A stretch of DNA of 64,000 nt from assembly GCA_000497125.2 (NCBI GenBank), contig CM035317.1, positions 708,001 through 772,000 on the forward strand, in the 5' to 3' direction. Shown piece by piece: positions 30,723 to 44,600 of the stretch. Source of the stretch: Spironucleus salmonicida (Eukaryota > Fornicata > Diplomonadida > Hexamitidae). The notes under the pieces are model-generated. The model did no database searches, was not told where the DNA came from, and was given only the letters and a program-made list of their open reading frames with translations. Every line of letters starts with the position of its first letter. Position 1 is the stretch's first letter. The translations under genes were made by a program, and so were the position numbers.

Positions 30723-33700
30723 AAAGTATTTGAATTTTTCACATTAATATTCTAGTATTATCAGAATATGTGAGATTTAATAGTTGATTTTTCAGAAATC
30801 AATTCTATCATTGTTACCATTATTAATTTAAATTATCCTAGATATAGACTGAATTTGATATTATTGACTATTAGCTTAAGTAAAGGTATTTTTCTAAATA
30901 AAATTTCAAAACTCAGCTAGAAATGGTTTACGAATCTTTAATAAAACGATATTGAGACTGCAAATACCATTAAGCAATGTGTATTATTTCTATGTTGCTG
31001 AATTATTTTAAATGACATGAAATTTCATTATTGATATTCACTGCTTAATGGATACTATTCCTTTTAGGTAGCTCTACTATTAGGTAGATTTCATTCTCTT
31101 CTAAATTAACAAATAAGTTATCTTAATATAATATATAATTAATATTAAATTATCATTTGCATGAAGTATCTCTAAATATTAACTTATATCATATTTTAGA
31201 ATGGAATTCCTTTAATATCATGCCTAGTAACAAGTGAACATTACCATGAAAGTTAATAAAATTTGATTCTTATACTAAGCAAAATGCATTAAACCATCCT
31301 GTGCATGGCCAGCACAATCACATAGAATGCAAACCCACTTCCATCCTGCCCGCACCCTAGCAAGACTCTTGACTATTTTAAAATGTCCATATTCTATTAT
31401 TCCACTTCAGCAACATACGTCTTCTATACCTAGCAAGCTGAGTTTTCTTGACTCTACCGAATAAAATTTAAAACTTACAGCTTCGAAGTCCTTGCTAGGC
31501 TTGAATTTATGATTATGCGCAGCCCTACTAATATGAAATTGCGCAATTCTCCAACAGTTTACTTAGTGAATCTAAGCAACTCATTAACAATACTGGTTCC
31601 AAAACGCGAATCCCGAAATTGCTAAATGCTGCAATTTCCTATTACGACTAACATAGAATAACAAAGCATGCAAGATACCTGCATGGATGCAGGATAACCA
31701 TATTGGAAGGACCTTCATTTTACGAACCAGCGCAGTTCAGTCATAGAACACCCGGATGCGCTTTAAATGCGAAATTTAGAGGAGATGGTCGGCAAACTTT
31801 AGACCTCCGCAAGGACGGGTTGGAGTCCAGAGGTTGACAAATTTGCATACTCGAGTGCGGAGTTTTCTACCGATACTGGTAAATTTGATGAAATGATTTT
31901 GCTGCTGCTACGTCATGTGGGGATTTCGTATTTTTCAGTTTTATGTTATAGCTTTATTATATAATAGGATATATTTATTAATGTATAGTAAAAGTATATT
32001 ATATATGATAATATATTCTACTATGAGAAATGTTGAACCTGAAAGCTGGTGGCTTGCGTTAATAGGTGCTTACTGGATGAGATTAAAATTCTCCAGTTAG
32101 TGCTGAGTTATATTAATAGGCTAGTTTACAAGTGCATGATATGAAAAGGGGTAACTGTAAATCCCCGAAACTGAATAAATTATTCAACATTGGATCTAGT
32201 ACTTTATATCCTTAAACACCATACAAAGTAACGAAGCTAATTATATTATACTTTTCTATTTCAAGTTCATTCTCGTGGTTCCATTACAATTAGGTAGCTG
32301 AATTCTGATTAAAAATCTACTATTTAATTACACTTTTACTAATTTTATATAAATATGACTCTAAAGTATCATTATAATTAAATACAAAATTTACACCGTT
32401 AAGCTGATTTTACTGGGAGATGTCACAATCATTTTAATAATAACTATAAAATTAGCTAAGTTGTTCGAAATTGTAGGCTATGGTGATCTAACTGATACTG
32501 CATACATTAAATACTGATTAAGATACTATATAGCGAAATTAATTCAGCGCCAGCCTGATAACCTATCTTCACTAATTGCGTAGGCAGAAAATAAGTCTGC
32601 TCCATACCACTAATATTTATTTCTGGATGGCCGTGAGCGACTGCTTTGAAATTTGTCCAAATGATGTTGGAGTATCAAAATTATCAATCGTGCCACCTTC
32701 AACGCTGCGTAGGCTAGGCACTGAAATTTAGCATTGTGGGTCATAAGAGTCAGAGCTTTATGAGATCCGGTAGTAGTCTACTAACAAAACTCAATATTTG
32801 CAAAAATATATACATGCCATGCTTCCAGTCGCTAAAGCACTTGTGCTGATTGATTTTTAAATTTGTTGTCGTATGTATTCTTGTATGTTGGTATTTCTAC
32901 ACTTTAGTTAAGCTAATACTTTGAAGCAACATAAAAGTACTCAACTGATACTTTCTAAGTTATAGTGTATTTATAACATCATTTATCGATAATTGGAACT
33001 TCATACTACTCAAGTATACCTAGCCATTATAAAATGATCTTTTGCTAGAAGAGCTACAAATAATAATATTTGTGTAATTTATCGCTAACAGACTATTTTA
33101 GTGTAAGTAAGTACTACGCAACTAATATTATTGATATCCTGTAGAAACAGTAAGTATTTCAACTATTTACCTATAATGATTTTCTCTACCATAATTGTCC
33201 TGATATGAAATAATCTCATACTTTAAAAAGTTTGACTTTATTAGTAACGTGTTACTATATGCGTAAATAGCTACTCACTAATTCGTTACATGATAGCATG
33301 GAGTTCAAACTGCTAAAATAGTTTGTAGCACGATTTCTGTATAATTCCATCATGAGAATACTCAGATTCCGTCATTAGCAATCCAAGTATATTTAAGATA
33401 TAAAATAATTTGCAATTGATATGCTACTATTGCTAGCTGAATATAGCTGCTTGAGCATATTATTGTGATAGTAACTCTGTCATCATGCATGTTCCAATTA
33501 TAATATTTTGTAAATAATATTTTCATATAAGTTCAAAATAACTTTAGAGGTTTATAATGTAATCTACGCAAATTAATTATCTCTAATGCGATTAATTAAG
33601 AATGTACGAAGATTCAAAATCCTACTCAAGTGTGATAGACTGAAAGGTACCTTGCTGATAGAATAGTAGAACATGCGCTTTGAAAGTATAGAGAACCGTA

Positions 33701-34042
33701 GAGTAATACCATGATTGTGCTAAACTGGCTATCTGTTATTATTATGGTCCTCTTTAAAAAATTACTCAATATGGAGGTATTCAGCCAATAATATCAGCAT
33801 TGCAATGTGTAGCTTAGGTATTATTTCTATTTTAGCATATCGTTTTACTCTTTCTATGATTAGAATTTTCTATGACTATATTTTCATATATAGGCTATTT
33901 TTGTTAAAATTAGCTTCTAAGCATATTATATTCATTCGGACGATCTACCCCAAAATTATCATAAAATAATTTATAAGTCTATCTCTGTTATATTTATACT
34001 ATATCTTCCCACCATGTTTATTTATATGAAAAATTAAATTTC
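30723..34042. other. Intergenic DNA without recognised genes
   Basis: About 3.3 kb. Most is AT-rich. The part at 31290-31860 is less AT-rich and contains short self-complementary stretches (for example around CCTGCATGGATGCAGG near 31677), and may be an old relic. I could not match it to any CRP, tRNA or rRNA pattern. The small ORF at 31915-32100 has no supporting feature. Confidence 0.4.
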
Positions 34043-37039
34043 TCATTATAGACGTCTATCGACAAGACCGATTTCAGCAGGCGTATGTTTAGACCTCTTT
34101 ACGTACCAGAAAGCTCCGCCTGCAACTAGTCCAATTACAACCAATACTGCTATTACAATACCAGCTATGGCACCTCCAGAAAGGAAGTTTTAAGACCCAA
34201 TGGAGGGATCGAAGCAGAAAAGGCCAACGGTGGTCGCCCCTACAGCGCACTATGTACACGACCCACCGATGAGTTTGTAGCCAGGCATGCAGGACTCGCA
34301 GGTGCTCATGTTACGCTCGTTGCATTCTTGGCAGTTTGCGGCAGCTCCGCATTTGCAAGCCGTTATTTGGTCGTAGTCATCGTCGCACTCAACCGCTTTG
34401 CCGCCAACACAGGCTTTGCCATTCGTTAGGACAGGGGTGCAATCTTTTTCGCACGTCTATTTGATGCTCATCGTGTACGAATCCGCGCAGATGCTGCATT
34501 TCTCGATGCTTTCGTAGCAGATTTTACACGACTTTTCGCATTTCGTGCAGACCCTGTCCACCATCAAATAACCGTCGGCACACTCCGCGCAGGTGTTGCT
34601 AGCTGACATTTTGTAGCCGGCGATGCAGGTACCGCAGGTGCCGGATTTAGCGTTATTGCAGGTCGCGCAGTTAGCTGCCCCAGAGCATTCGCACTGTGCG
34701 GTAGAGTTATTTTAGCACGACTAGCAGACCCCGCTGATACCGAAATAACCGTCTTTACAGAGATTGCACACGTTCTTGTTTCCAGTGCAATCTGCGCATC
34801 CTGCAGAGCACGCGGCGCATGAGCTGCGATCTAAAGTAAAGCCAGGAGCGCAGCTGGTGCAGCTGGTTACGGTCACCTCGCAAGTCATGCAGTTCTCTGA
34901 GCAGGTTTTGCAGGTGGTTAGGCAAATTTGGTTGGCGGCGCAGACGGATTAGCCCTGGTAGCACTTCAGCTCGCATTTCCCATCAACAGTTAGATAACCA
35001 GTGTTGCACTTAGTGCAGACATTCTTGTTAGCAGAGCAGATATTGCAGTTAGCGTCTTCGCAGGTTACGCACTTATTGCCGTCAACACTAAACCCGTCCT
35101 GGCAGGCCGTACAAGTGACTGCTGATGTGCAGTTTGTGCATTTATCCGAGCAAGCGGTGCAGGTGCTCTTTCCACTGACGTCAGATTTGAAAAATCCATC
35201 CAGACAGTCTGTGCAAGGGGTGGTCGCTTTGGGGTCAAAGTTCCCGACGCAGCTTTTGCATTTGTCTGCATTTGGTGCGCAGGTGGCGCAGTTCACCGCG
35301 GTCCCGCAGAGGCACTCGGGGCCATTATCGCGACATGCATCACATTTATTACCATTGGGAACGAAGTTATTTTTACACTTTACGCATGTTTAGGCGTCAG
35401 TCGAACAGGTATCGCAGTTATCTACTTAGCACTTAACGCACTTCTCGCCAATTTTTACGTAATTAATTGCACAGTTCGTGCAGGTTTCTTTGTCATCAAT
35501 CTGATAACCCGCCACGCAGCTTTTGCATTTATCTCCATCTGCTGAGCAGACGGCGCAGTGTACCGCAGCCTAGCAGACGCATTCGGGACCGTCTAAGCTG
35601 CAGGCTTCGCATCCAACATGGTTTGGAGCGAAATTATTTCTACACTTTTCGCACTTTAAGGCGTCTGCCGAGCATTTTTCGCAATAGTTCGCCCGACACC
35701 TGACGCACTTATCGCCAATCTGGACGAAATCCAGCGCGCAGATCGTGCATGATCCGGACTTGTCAATTTCGTATCCAGACATGCAGTCTCCGCATGTTTA
35801 TAGTTTGTCTGTTGAGCACGTGGCACAGTTAACGACATTACCGCAATGACATAGAATTCTATCTCCCTTGAGACACTGTTGACATTGTGTTCTGAAATTT
35901 AAATACATGTTATACACACACTTTGTGCATCTATCCTTCCTCACAGGGCACTGGGCGCAGTTGGTAGTCAAACAAGGCTCGCATGTGAAATTGTCATCAG
36001 AACCATTCTTAAAGAATCCCTCACCGCATGTATCGCACACGCCTTCCTTAGTTGAGGCGAAACCATGCATGCAGGTAAGACATGTCGTCGGTTTCTTTTC
36101 ATCGCAGGTCCCGCAATGCTTGGCATTACCACACGTGCATGCAATCTTCTGACCAACACTACAAAGTTAGCATTACTCATTTTCTAAGTAATTGCCATTT
36201 TGACAGGTCAGGCATGTGTTTGCATTCAGACACGTGTCGCATGAGTTCTTGCAAAGGGTGCATTCCTTTTCATCTGTGATTGCTTCCTCAAAATATTTAG
36301 ATTCGCACGCAGAGCAAGGTGGATTTACGGTATTATCGTAATGGGATTTGCAAGTGGCGCATTCATTAGTATCAGTATCGTTACATGTCGTGCAATTTGG
36401 GGAGTTGCCGCACGGACAGATCTGATTCTTTTCAGCCAAACACTTAGTGCAGGTACTTTCACTTAAAATAAAGCCATCGTTGCAGGCTGTGCACGTGGTC
36501 TCTGTGCCTGAACACTCTTTGCAGGTCATATCGCATTTAACACAGATATTTTCGCCCTTAATAGCTATTGAACCATATCCTGGGAGGCAGTCTTCGCATG
36601 GTGTTGAGCTATTTATATCGTACCCCTCTTGGCAGGTTCCACATTTTTTCATGTCCAATGAATTACAATCTAAACAGTTTTTCGATGTCCCACATACGCA
36701 ATCAATCTTTTGACTACTATTACCTGGGCAAACTTCACATACTCCACTCGGGTCGTATAAGCCATCTTTGCATCCTCCACAGTCTTGCTCAGGACCAGTA
36801 CATGATGGGCAATCTGAATGGCAATTACGGCAATAGCTATTATAAGATAGGTATCGTTCGCTTTCGCAGCTCTCACATTTCCAGGAAACTTCGCTATTCC
36901 CTGAACAGGTAAGGCAGTTTTCGTTACACTTAACGCACGCCATTTCCTATAGGTCCTGTTCTAAAGCAGGGTCAGGACAGAAATATCCTTTTGCGCAACT
37001 GTTGCTATCTTTCTTACAGGTTCCTGGTATGTCTTCCAT
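34043..37039 (-). CDS. Large cysteine-rich membrane protein (CRP), 998 aa
   Basis: On the minus strand one frame runs from the ATG at 37039 to TGA at 34045-34043 in the Gln code. TAR codons split it into many short pieces in the standard code. It starts MEDIPGTCKKDSNSCAKGYFCP and continues with roughly 20 or more CxxC modules (for example CATCxxxxxKCKSC, CNDGF). Two adjacent modules near 35280-35830 are clear tandem copies. The C-terminus has [23 protein letters not shown], then FWYVKRSKHTPAEIGLVDRRLQ, a longer cytoplasmic tail than in the small CRPs. There is no signal peptide at the N-end. It is probably a surface protein. Confidence 0.9.
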
Positions 37040-38740
37040 TTTATAAAGATTTAAGTTACGATATTGATTAACATTATAATTATATATTATTCGATACCAG
37101 TTTTTAGTTTTTAGCAATAGTTAAATAATTTATGTTATACTTATATTATCTCAAAGTTAATGTAATTATAAATAAATATACAAAGCCTAATTATTTGTGA
37201 AATGCAAATTTCAAGTATATTATTATTAACACATTAATACAAAAGTTATTGTTACAATTTTACTGGTTGTTTTTATAAGTTAATATTAATGTATTATGTA
37301 AGTATTCAAAAATGTCTAATTCGAATTATTATACTAAATATAAATTAAATATTGTTTATTGTATATCTTACGAAGTTTACCCATAAGTCTTGATGTCTTG
37401 CAAGTAAATACGGTTGGCAAGGTCTTACTAACAAATTTAACACAAAAACAGATTCAGCATACGGATGCATATACCAGTTAATGATGCTACAAAATAATGT
37501 CCAACAGACTTCGCTCAATTTAAATTTGCTTTCGCTTGCCTAATGCAAAATGATATCTTATTATCAAGCATTTATATAGATATAAATGTATTACTATATG
37601 AAACTTTTACTGTTCCGCAAGGTACCTGTCCATGTGGCTTGACCAGCTTATATTTTTATTAACCATATTACGTCTCTGCGATATTAATATACTCTGAACA
37701 TATATATGAATATATTTAATGTTACTATACATAAAACACTACTATGCGAATGACAATTGAATTAATTATTCGCAATCTCCATATTTAGATACATTATACT
37801 ATATTATTCTAAAATTACGCTTAGCGCAACCTGATTATATTTTATATTCCTAGAAAACTCGTTTATCGCATTTTAACTATCACAATACTAACTTATTATC
37901 CATTTAACTATATCTCTATATTCCCAATAATCAGATACCATATTCTGCAAATTACGAAATGACGACCTCTAAAATTGTAATATATCCGATCTGATCAAAC
38001 TTGCACAATTTGGAACTTTCACAGTGATTTGCCGTTATGATATTTTCGTTGCAATTCTCACTATATCTTTGTGGGTTATACTGGTTAAATCAAATTTAGT
38101 GCAAATGCCATGAAACAAGGAGAATATCTGATAAAATCATCTTGTATAGTTTGCAGTACAATTTAGGAATGGCAAATTGGACGTTTTCAGATTGTAAAGA
38201 TTTTGATGTGATATTAATTGTTACTTTTGAGACATACTTGATTGTCTTAAAAATATATTAAATTGGCAAGAATATTGAGTAAAGTAATATTATAATAACG
38301 TGTAATGATTATGGTTAATTGCAGTGCAATGTCTTACTTTACGACAGGTGTAGATAATCTAGATATGTTGAATCGCATTATTTATATGATATTAAGTTTC
38401 TATTTTAGTATTTAATCCAATTTTGAATAGTTAGCTACCTATAGAAGGATGGCCTTGCAGATTCAGATACTTATTAAGGTACGATTAATGCTTCGCTCAA
38501 CAAGACGTAGAACATGAACTGTTAATCAACTGATAAATTATTCCTCTTACCATTATACTATCATGATACAATCCTGTTATTTAGATAATATAGACTGCCG
38601 ATGGAAGTATTATTTTAAGTCAACATTATCGTATACACAATGAAGTTTAGCTCTCCTAAAATAAATTGTTTCTATTTAGTTTTTATAAATCGTTTAGTAG
38701 TACGTCACCAACCAAGAAGAATAAAACTGTGTGTATGGGT
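37040..38740. other. AT-rich intergenic DNA
   Basis: About 1.7 kb upstream of the large CRP. It is AT-rich with no supported gene. Confidence 0.5.
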
Positions 38741-39400
38741 TTCTGATAGAATGTCAGTATTTCATATTTGCGAATAAGAATAATGAAATTCCGATGTGTT
38801 TTTTGAAACCATAAATGATCTTTTACTCTATTTTGATGGTGACTTACTTCTGCAGGGTTATCGCTAAATGTAAAATAATGATTCCCCTACATATGGTACT
38901 TGCCATGTACAGATCACTAGATGATGATTGGATATATATTAGTATAGATATCAGCATGCTAGGTACGGTTGGACTAATTGTAGACTTTGTGGTTTATATT
39001 TGTATCATCAAGATAAAGCAACTATCAATTTTAACTAATCATATTAAAAGCTCAACAATTAAATATCTAGCTAACTGATAATGATTCAACTAAAGTATTG
39101 GCAAAAAAAATAAATGATAATAAATGTATTGTATATATTTATTTTATTTTACCATATTTAATAATCTTTATCATACGTAGGTTACCGAAAAAGTATAATC
39201 AATAATTAGTTTGGTGCTTAATATCAGAAAACGTTGTTAATATTATTATTGCGGAGTATTTACACCAGTACAGAACCGCATTAACACATTTATTTGCATT
39301 CACTTTTCTGCTCGCAAGATCTAATTCTCGTTAAACCATGGAAGCTTAAACCAATTGGTCGGATTGGTGTCAATGAGTCTCCAGCAATACTTGGAATAAT
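38741..39400 (+). pseudogene. Decayed membrane protein, paralog of 59050-59695
   Basis: The DNA here aligns over several hundred bases with 59050-59500. An ORF at 38815-39078 reads MVTYFCRVIAKCK and then a hydrophobic LGTVGLIVDFVVYICIIKIK. In another frame LTDNDSTKV and a second hydrophobic block (IVYIYFILPYLIIFII) follow. In the other copy these parts lie in one frame (LGNIGLIGSFVVYMFIVKKK, LTYNDSTKISLE). The locus therefore appears to be a frameshifted multi-span membrane-protein gene. The family is unknown; a receptor-like protein is possible but not shown. Confidence 0.55.
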
Positions 39401-39563
39401 ACTATAGTACGATATGCTTTCTTCAGTTCATATATAAAATACCAAATTTAAGTATATCTATATAAAAAAATTTACGGTAGTAAATATGACAAGGTAGAAG
39501 TAAAAGTTTAATATCGCTTCTATCTTGTCCAATGTACTACAAATCTGTTTATGATAATTTTGA

Positions 39564-40541
39564 ATTAGATCATCCAAGTAAATACCATACACTTAGAAGT
39601 TAATTTTAACAAAAGTAACACTGTCTACGAAAATATAGAACATTAAAAACAACTTTGTTTCAAAAATTATTTTTGCTGGGGAATACACAAATAGTGAAAA
39701 TAAATACATTGTTAACACTTACTGCCCAGCTAACGCTACAGAAGTAGTAGATTGCATTGCATGCGAAGGCGGTAAAATATCTTCCGGTCAAGGCTGTAAT
39801 TGTGTAGTAGATGCACCAACATCAACTTGTGCATTATCTACTGCGGATAAATGTTTCAAATGCTTAGATGGAAATCTCTTAACTTCTGATCCAAAATTTT
39901 TAGTATCTGATGGAAATTGCGCTACCTGCTACTCTGCAGCAAAACAATATACCTCCTACAAAGAGGGTTTTGTTTTCCATATAAGTGCTGAGAATTGTTA
40001 AACATCAGGTTCTGAGTTAAAAGATTACTCAAAGTGTAATCTTTGGTATTGCGACCTATGTGCCAAACATTGCAAGCCTTGCGCCCCTAGCTGTTCAATG
40101 TGCATATCTGCTGAATTTTGCATCGTATGCAGAACAACTGATAACAACAATGTTCTAACTATCGATGGAAAATGCACTAAATAGTGTAATAATATTCAAG
40201 CTAGTGAATATTGTCTTAATGGCGTTACAACAACATGTGTTGTTGAAGCTACTTCTGAATGTGCATGTAACAATTAAAAGGGATGCGCTACCTGTAACAA
40301 AGAGATATCTGGATGTGATTTATGTCTAGCTGGATATATCAAGGCTAGTGATGACAAATGCACAGACTGTGCTAAAGGCTATGAAAAATTTGGTGAACTA
40401 TGTATATCTTAATCTATACTTCCTGGTGCCAACAAATTAAGTGGTGGTGCAATAACTGGTATAGTAATAGGTGGTTTGGTCGTAGTAAGTGCTGTTGGTG
40501 GTGGATTAGCTTATTACTTCATAAGGAAAGCAAAGAAGTGA
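39564..40541 (+). pseudogene. CRP gene lacking a start codon
   Basis: The frame is open in the Gln code from after TGA at 39561-39563 to TGA at 40539-40541, but no ATG lies in frame before the first cysteines. Cysteine modules begin near 39720 (YCPANATEVVDCIACEGGK) and continue to a typical end: [28 protein letters not shown] and the tail IRKAKK. The N-terminal C-P motif common to other CRPs is absent, although TYCPAN may be its remnant. Either the 5' end has been lost by frameshift, or translation starts at a non-ATG codon. One middle part (LVSDGNCATCYSAAKQYTSYKE) is atypical. Confidence 0.75.
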
Positions 40542-40765
40542 TGTAACAAATAAATTTAAAACCTAGTAAAATAAAAATTACTATATGTAGTTTTACTACT
40601 CCAGGTTTCTTCGAATCTACTATTTTTCTTAAAATTTTATGATAAAAGCATTTAGATTATTAAAACAATAGTTGGGAGTTCCATCCAACATGGTAATTCT
40701 GCAATATTTGGAAATAGAAATTAAAAAAAAACACATTGCTATAAAAATTATTACATGATCAAGCA

Positions 40766-40813
40766 ACCCGCACCCACCCGCGATCTCTTTAGAGATTGGG
40801 GGCGGGGTTGGTC
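40766..40813. repeat. GC-rich imperfect palindrome
   Basis: A hairpin-forming sequence starts CAACCCGCACCCACCC, has GATCTCTTTAGAGAT in the middle and ends GGGGGCGGGGTTG. It stands out sharply from AT-rich surroundings and lies just upstream of the polymerase element. A similar centre (CGATC, then TAGAGATT) occurs in the GC-rich hairpin at 54399-54452. It may be an element terminus or a structured non-coding site. Confidence 0.6.
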
Positions 40814-40849
40814 GCCCCAGCACCGAATTTTAGTTAATTAGCATCATCG

Positions 40850-40891
40850 CCCAAACCCAAATCCAAACCCAATATATATATATATATATAT
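40850..40891. repeat. CCCAAA short tandem repeat followed by (TA)n
   Basis: CCCAAACCCAAATCCAAACCCAA is immediately followed by about ten TA units. It lies between the GC-rich palindrome and the first ORF of the polymerase element. Confidence 0.7.
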
Positions 40892-40962
40892 CAAAAAATA
40901 GGAAAGAATGTAACCCAAAAAAAATACATTATGTAATACATATTTTTTTAACATATACAAAA

Positions 40963-41658
40963 ATGGAATTCAATTACAACAGGATCTTAACAGAGAATAT
41001 AAATGCAGTAAAGAGAAATCTTTACATCCCATAATTATCAAATATGAAATCAAATCAATATAAATTATAACTTTATCAACTTGAAATTCTTAATTAAAAA
41101 TAAATAGAATAGCAAAAGATAATTTATCAAATGATCATGTTAAAATAGTAAAATAATAATCAAATAAATCAAATCGATTAAAACACAATAACATGCCAAT
41201 AATATTAATTTGGATAAATACAATGAACTCGAAAGATCATTCAAACATATGAATATTATATAAAACGAAATAAATAACGCAATCTAAAAATAATAAAGTA
41301 GTAAGCACCCAGTATAAACCCCGGAAAGTAGTATAACTCATTTTCAAAATTTCAAAAGTTAAGTCAGAAAATCAACAAGACAAAAGAAATTATAGAAAGA
41401 CAAGAAATACATTCCAAGCATTTAGGAAGACCAGAACAAAGAAGAGAATATAAAGGAACGGCCACACAAAGCATAGAGAACATTATAAAATAAACAAAGA
41501 AAATCGAAAGATACAACTATATCAAAATTATTATGTCCAAAGAAAAGATACCAATTTTTTTACTTATAACAAATGAACCTCAACTATAATTTGATTCTCA
41601 ACAAAACAATAGAATCGGCATAAAATAGACTTGGCGCTATTGTGTATCCATAAAATGA
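40963..41658 (+). pseudogene. Upstream ORF of PolB element, interrupted by TGA
   Basis: The ATG at 40963 opens a frame (MEFNYNRILTENINAVK) that meets TGA at 41224-41226. The same frame then stays open to a second TGA at 41656-41658. The product is Gln/Asn/Lys/Ile-rich and has no domain I recognise. The final TGA overlaps the ATG of the polymerase ORF as ATGA (41655-41658), a tight coupling unusual for a eukaryotic gene pair. Confidence 0.45.
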
Positions 41659-44600
41659 TAAATATAAAAAGATTCTTAAAGGGGTTTAAACGCTATAATC
41701 AAAACTAAACAAAATATATATGTATAGCTTATCTGAAGGTCGAACTAAGAGCTAAAGAAATAAAACAACGAATATATAGAACCAATTTCAAAAAGATGGA
41801 TTATAATTAATTTGAAATACCTTACGATTGTATAAATATATTAGACAATCAAGTGAAAACCAATATACAAAAGATTAAAAACGAAACATATAGATTCGAC
41901 AACCAATTCATTAAGTAAAGATGGTACACCGAAAAGGTTAGTTAACTAAGAGCTTAAAATATTAAATATGAATAAATGAAATCATAACGTAAAACAAGAA
42001 TTCAAAAAGGATTAGAACCTAGAATGTTAAATAAGCTTAATAATGAAATAGATAAGATATCAAAGTTACAAGGTATAGCAGAAATAGAAGAATTCAAAAT
42101 TAATTATGATAAATATACTAACGAAAACGATACCATACTTGAGACCATAAGGAAGGATTTCAAATTGGATCAGATGGATTTAAAATACATTAACTCCTTT
42201 GAAGACTTTTAAAATAAATTTAACAGTAAGATTCACTTTGAAATCATAACGGATGCACCTTATATGGGTCTATATTACGGCAAGTCTAATTATTAAGACA
42301 CATATGCGTTTGCAAATATTAGATATATTAAATAAAACGGTAACATCATTCCTATAGGATTCATAATTTAAAATTAGATGTCAAGTCTATTAGAATCAAT
42401 ATTTGAAGAAGTAATGGACAATGGAGAGAAGTATTTTAATAGAGATGTTAGCAGTACAGATATAATGCTTTTTTAAAATATTGGTGTCATAAACGTATAT
42501 GTCCTTTTTCTTGAATAAATAGTATTAAAAATATTTAAAGATAAGGATGAGTTTTATGTATCAGAAGTAGATTCTTAATATGCCGAAGGTTATTAAATAG
42601 GATTGGTATGTAGGAATGTAGGTAACGGGTATTAATAAAACGCAACAGTAGAGTAAAAATTTAAAGGGCCTATATTCTTTGTCAAAAATAATGACCACAA
42701 CTGTCTATACGCGGCCATCATCGCAACATTCACCAAGAAATCAAAAACAGTTGATAAGAAACATATCTTTTAGTTAGGAGCGAAACCATATGCAATGGCC
42801 ACAATAGTATTTGATGCAGGTAAGGCTTTACAAACGTATTTAGATAAGCCCTTAGACAAAACTCAAGCTAGAAACTAATACTTATAATACTTTACGCATA
42901 TGCTTATAAATGAAATCAACAAAGATGCAGAGGAGTTAGCAGATACAGAGATACTAATAAGAGCAGAAAGGTATTTGAATATTAAAATAAGAGTAACAGA
43001 AGTTAATAAAGTAAATGACTTGTATCCAAATTCAGAAATGGAGCTTTTATTAGTTTTATGCAGTGGACATTACAATGTCATAATGGATTTTAAGCAATGC
43101 ATAAATACAATAAACCCAATGCACAAGGAATATATTTATTGCTATCAACACCAAAACCTATTCCATAAGAAGAACCAATGTTATGAATGTACACAAGCAG
43201 AAGAAGTGGCTACTAAGTATTATTGTACGTTTTGCAACTACAGTCATGTAAGATCACAAGACAACAAAAGTTATTAATGTTAAAACTGTAGAACATAGCT
43301 CCATAACACACCCGATTGCAAATGCTTAGAATGACATTAAAAGAAATGCGAGACGTTTTCACCATGCAGTCATTGTAATACGACACACAACTCATCACCC
43401 AAATGTAAAACGTAAATTGAATATGAAGGATAGTATTTCAAATAAGGAAACCTTTATGATGAATAGAAATCATTTCTAACTCAGGATATAGAAAGCCTAT
43501 TCGAGAATCTAAATGAAGATGATGATAACTATTCAAAGTATTCAATGAAACACATCCCCTTTTCAGTAACATGGATTATAAACATATACGATAAGGAAAT
43601 AAAACCATACGAAAAGATGGATCACTTTTATCATAACGAACTTAGATTAAAAGAACCAGGCAACTACATCATTTCAATAGACGAATTGCTAATCAAATTT
43701 ATAAGGCACATGGAACTAATAGCTAAGAAATATAAGATAAAAGACTTCTATGCACACAATGCATCAGGATATGACAACTACTTATTATTAGCAGTTATAA
43801 TGAAAGTAAAAGAGCAATTCGAATTCGAAACACTGATTACAAACAACAAGCTATTGAATTTGAAAATAAATGGAATGTCGTTTAAGGATTCGTTTAGACT
43901 CATAACTTCACCATTATCTAAACTAAATAAGGAATTGGCCCTTGGACTTGAAGTTCGAAAACAACTATAGTCATACACGTTTTTAACAAAAGATATATTT
44001 GATTTGTATATTTAAAACGGAGGGAGTCTTAAATCAATAAGTGAATTAGTAAAAGAAGGCATTCTATAACAGAAACACTTTGATAAGTTAAGCTTGGATG
44101 AGTTCAATTAATATGCTAACGACTATGATCACTTAGACTTCATTGATTAGTATATTAATTATTGTATTCAAGATAGCTCATTTTAAGCAAAGCTCTAGTG
44201 AAATGGGTAGAGGTATCACTAAAGGAATAGAGTGTCAACATCCTCAACTATTTAACAGCACCATCAATGCCAATGAACCTATTCACACACCACTGCAATA
44301 TAAAAATATAAATAGGTTATCACGATCTAAAACATAACAAATCGAAATGCGAGTATCGCTTAGCCCATCTAACTTTGAATGATAGTGGAATGATAAATAA
44401 ACTTTTAGGAACCAAGTTTACCAAGATAACAAATGTACTCTACAATCAACGATTCTTAGATACAAGATACAATATTGATATAGTATTCCATGGTGACACG
44501 GATGGCGCAACTAAGAAGTATGGATTAGAATTGAATGGAGTGTTCTATCATGGGTTAAAGGAATTAAAGCAAACATATAAGTATTATAAAGTAATGCAAG

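Noticed and set aside
31290-31860. tRNA or rRNA gene in the less AT-rich island
   Set aside because: Short self-complementary stretches exist, but no cloverleaf with conserved T-arm sequence and no rRNA core motif could be read.
34764-36912. Plus-strand ORFs across the 998-aa CRP (for example 35001-35393, 36447-36713)
   Set aside because: They are antisense shadows of cysteine codons (rich in Gln, Val, His, Leu) and lack independent features. The minus strand is one continuous CRP frame.
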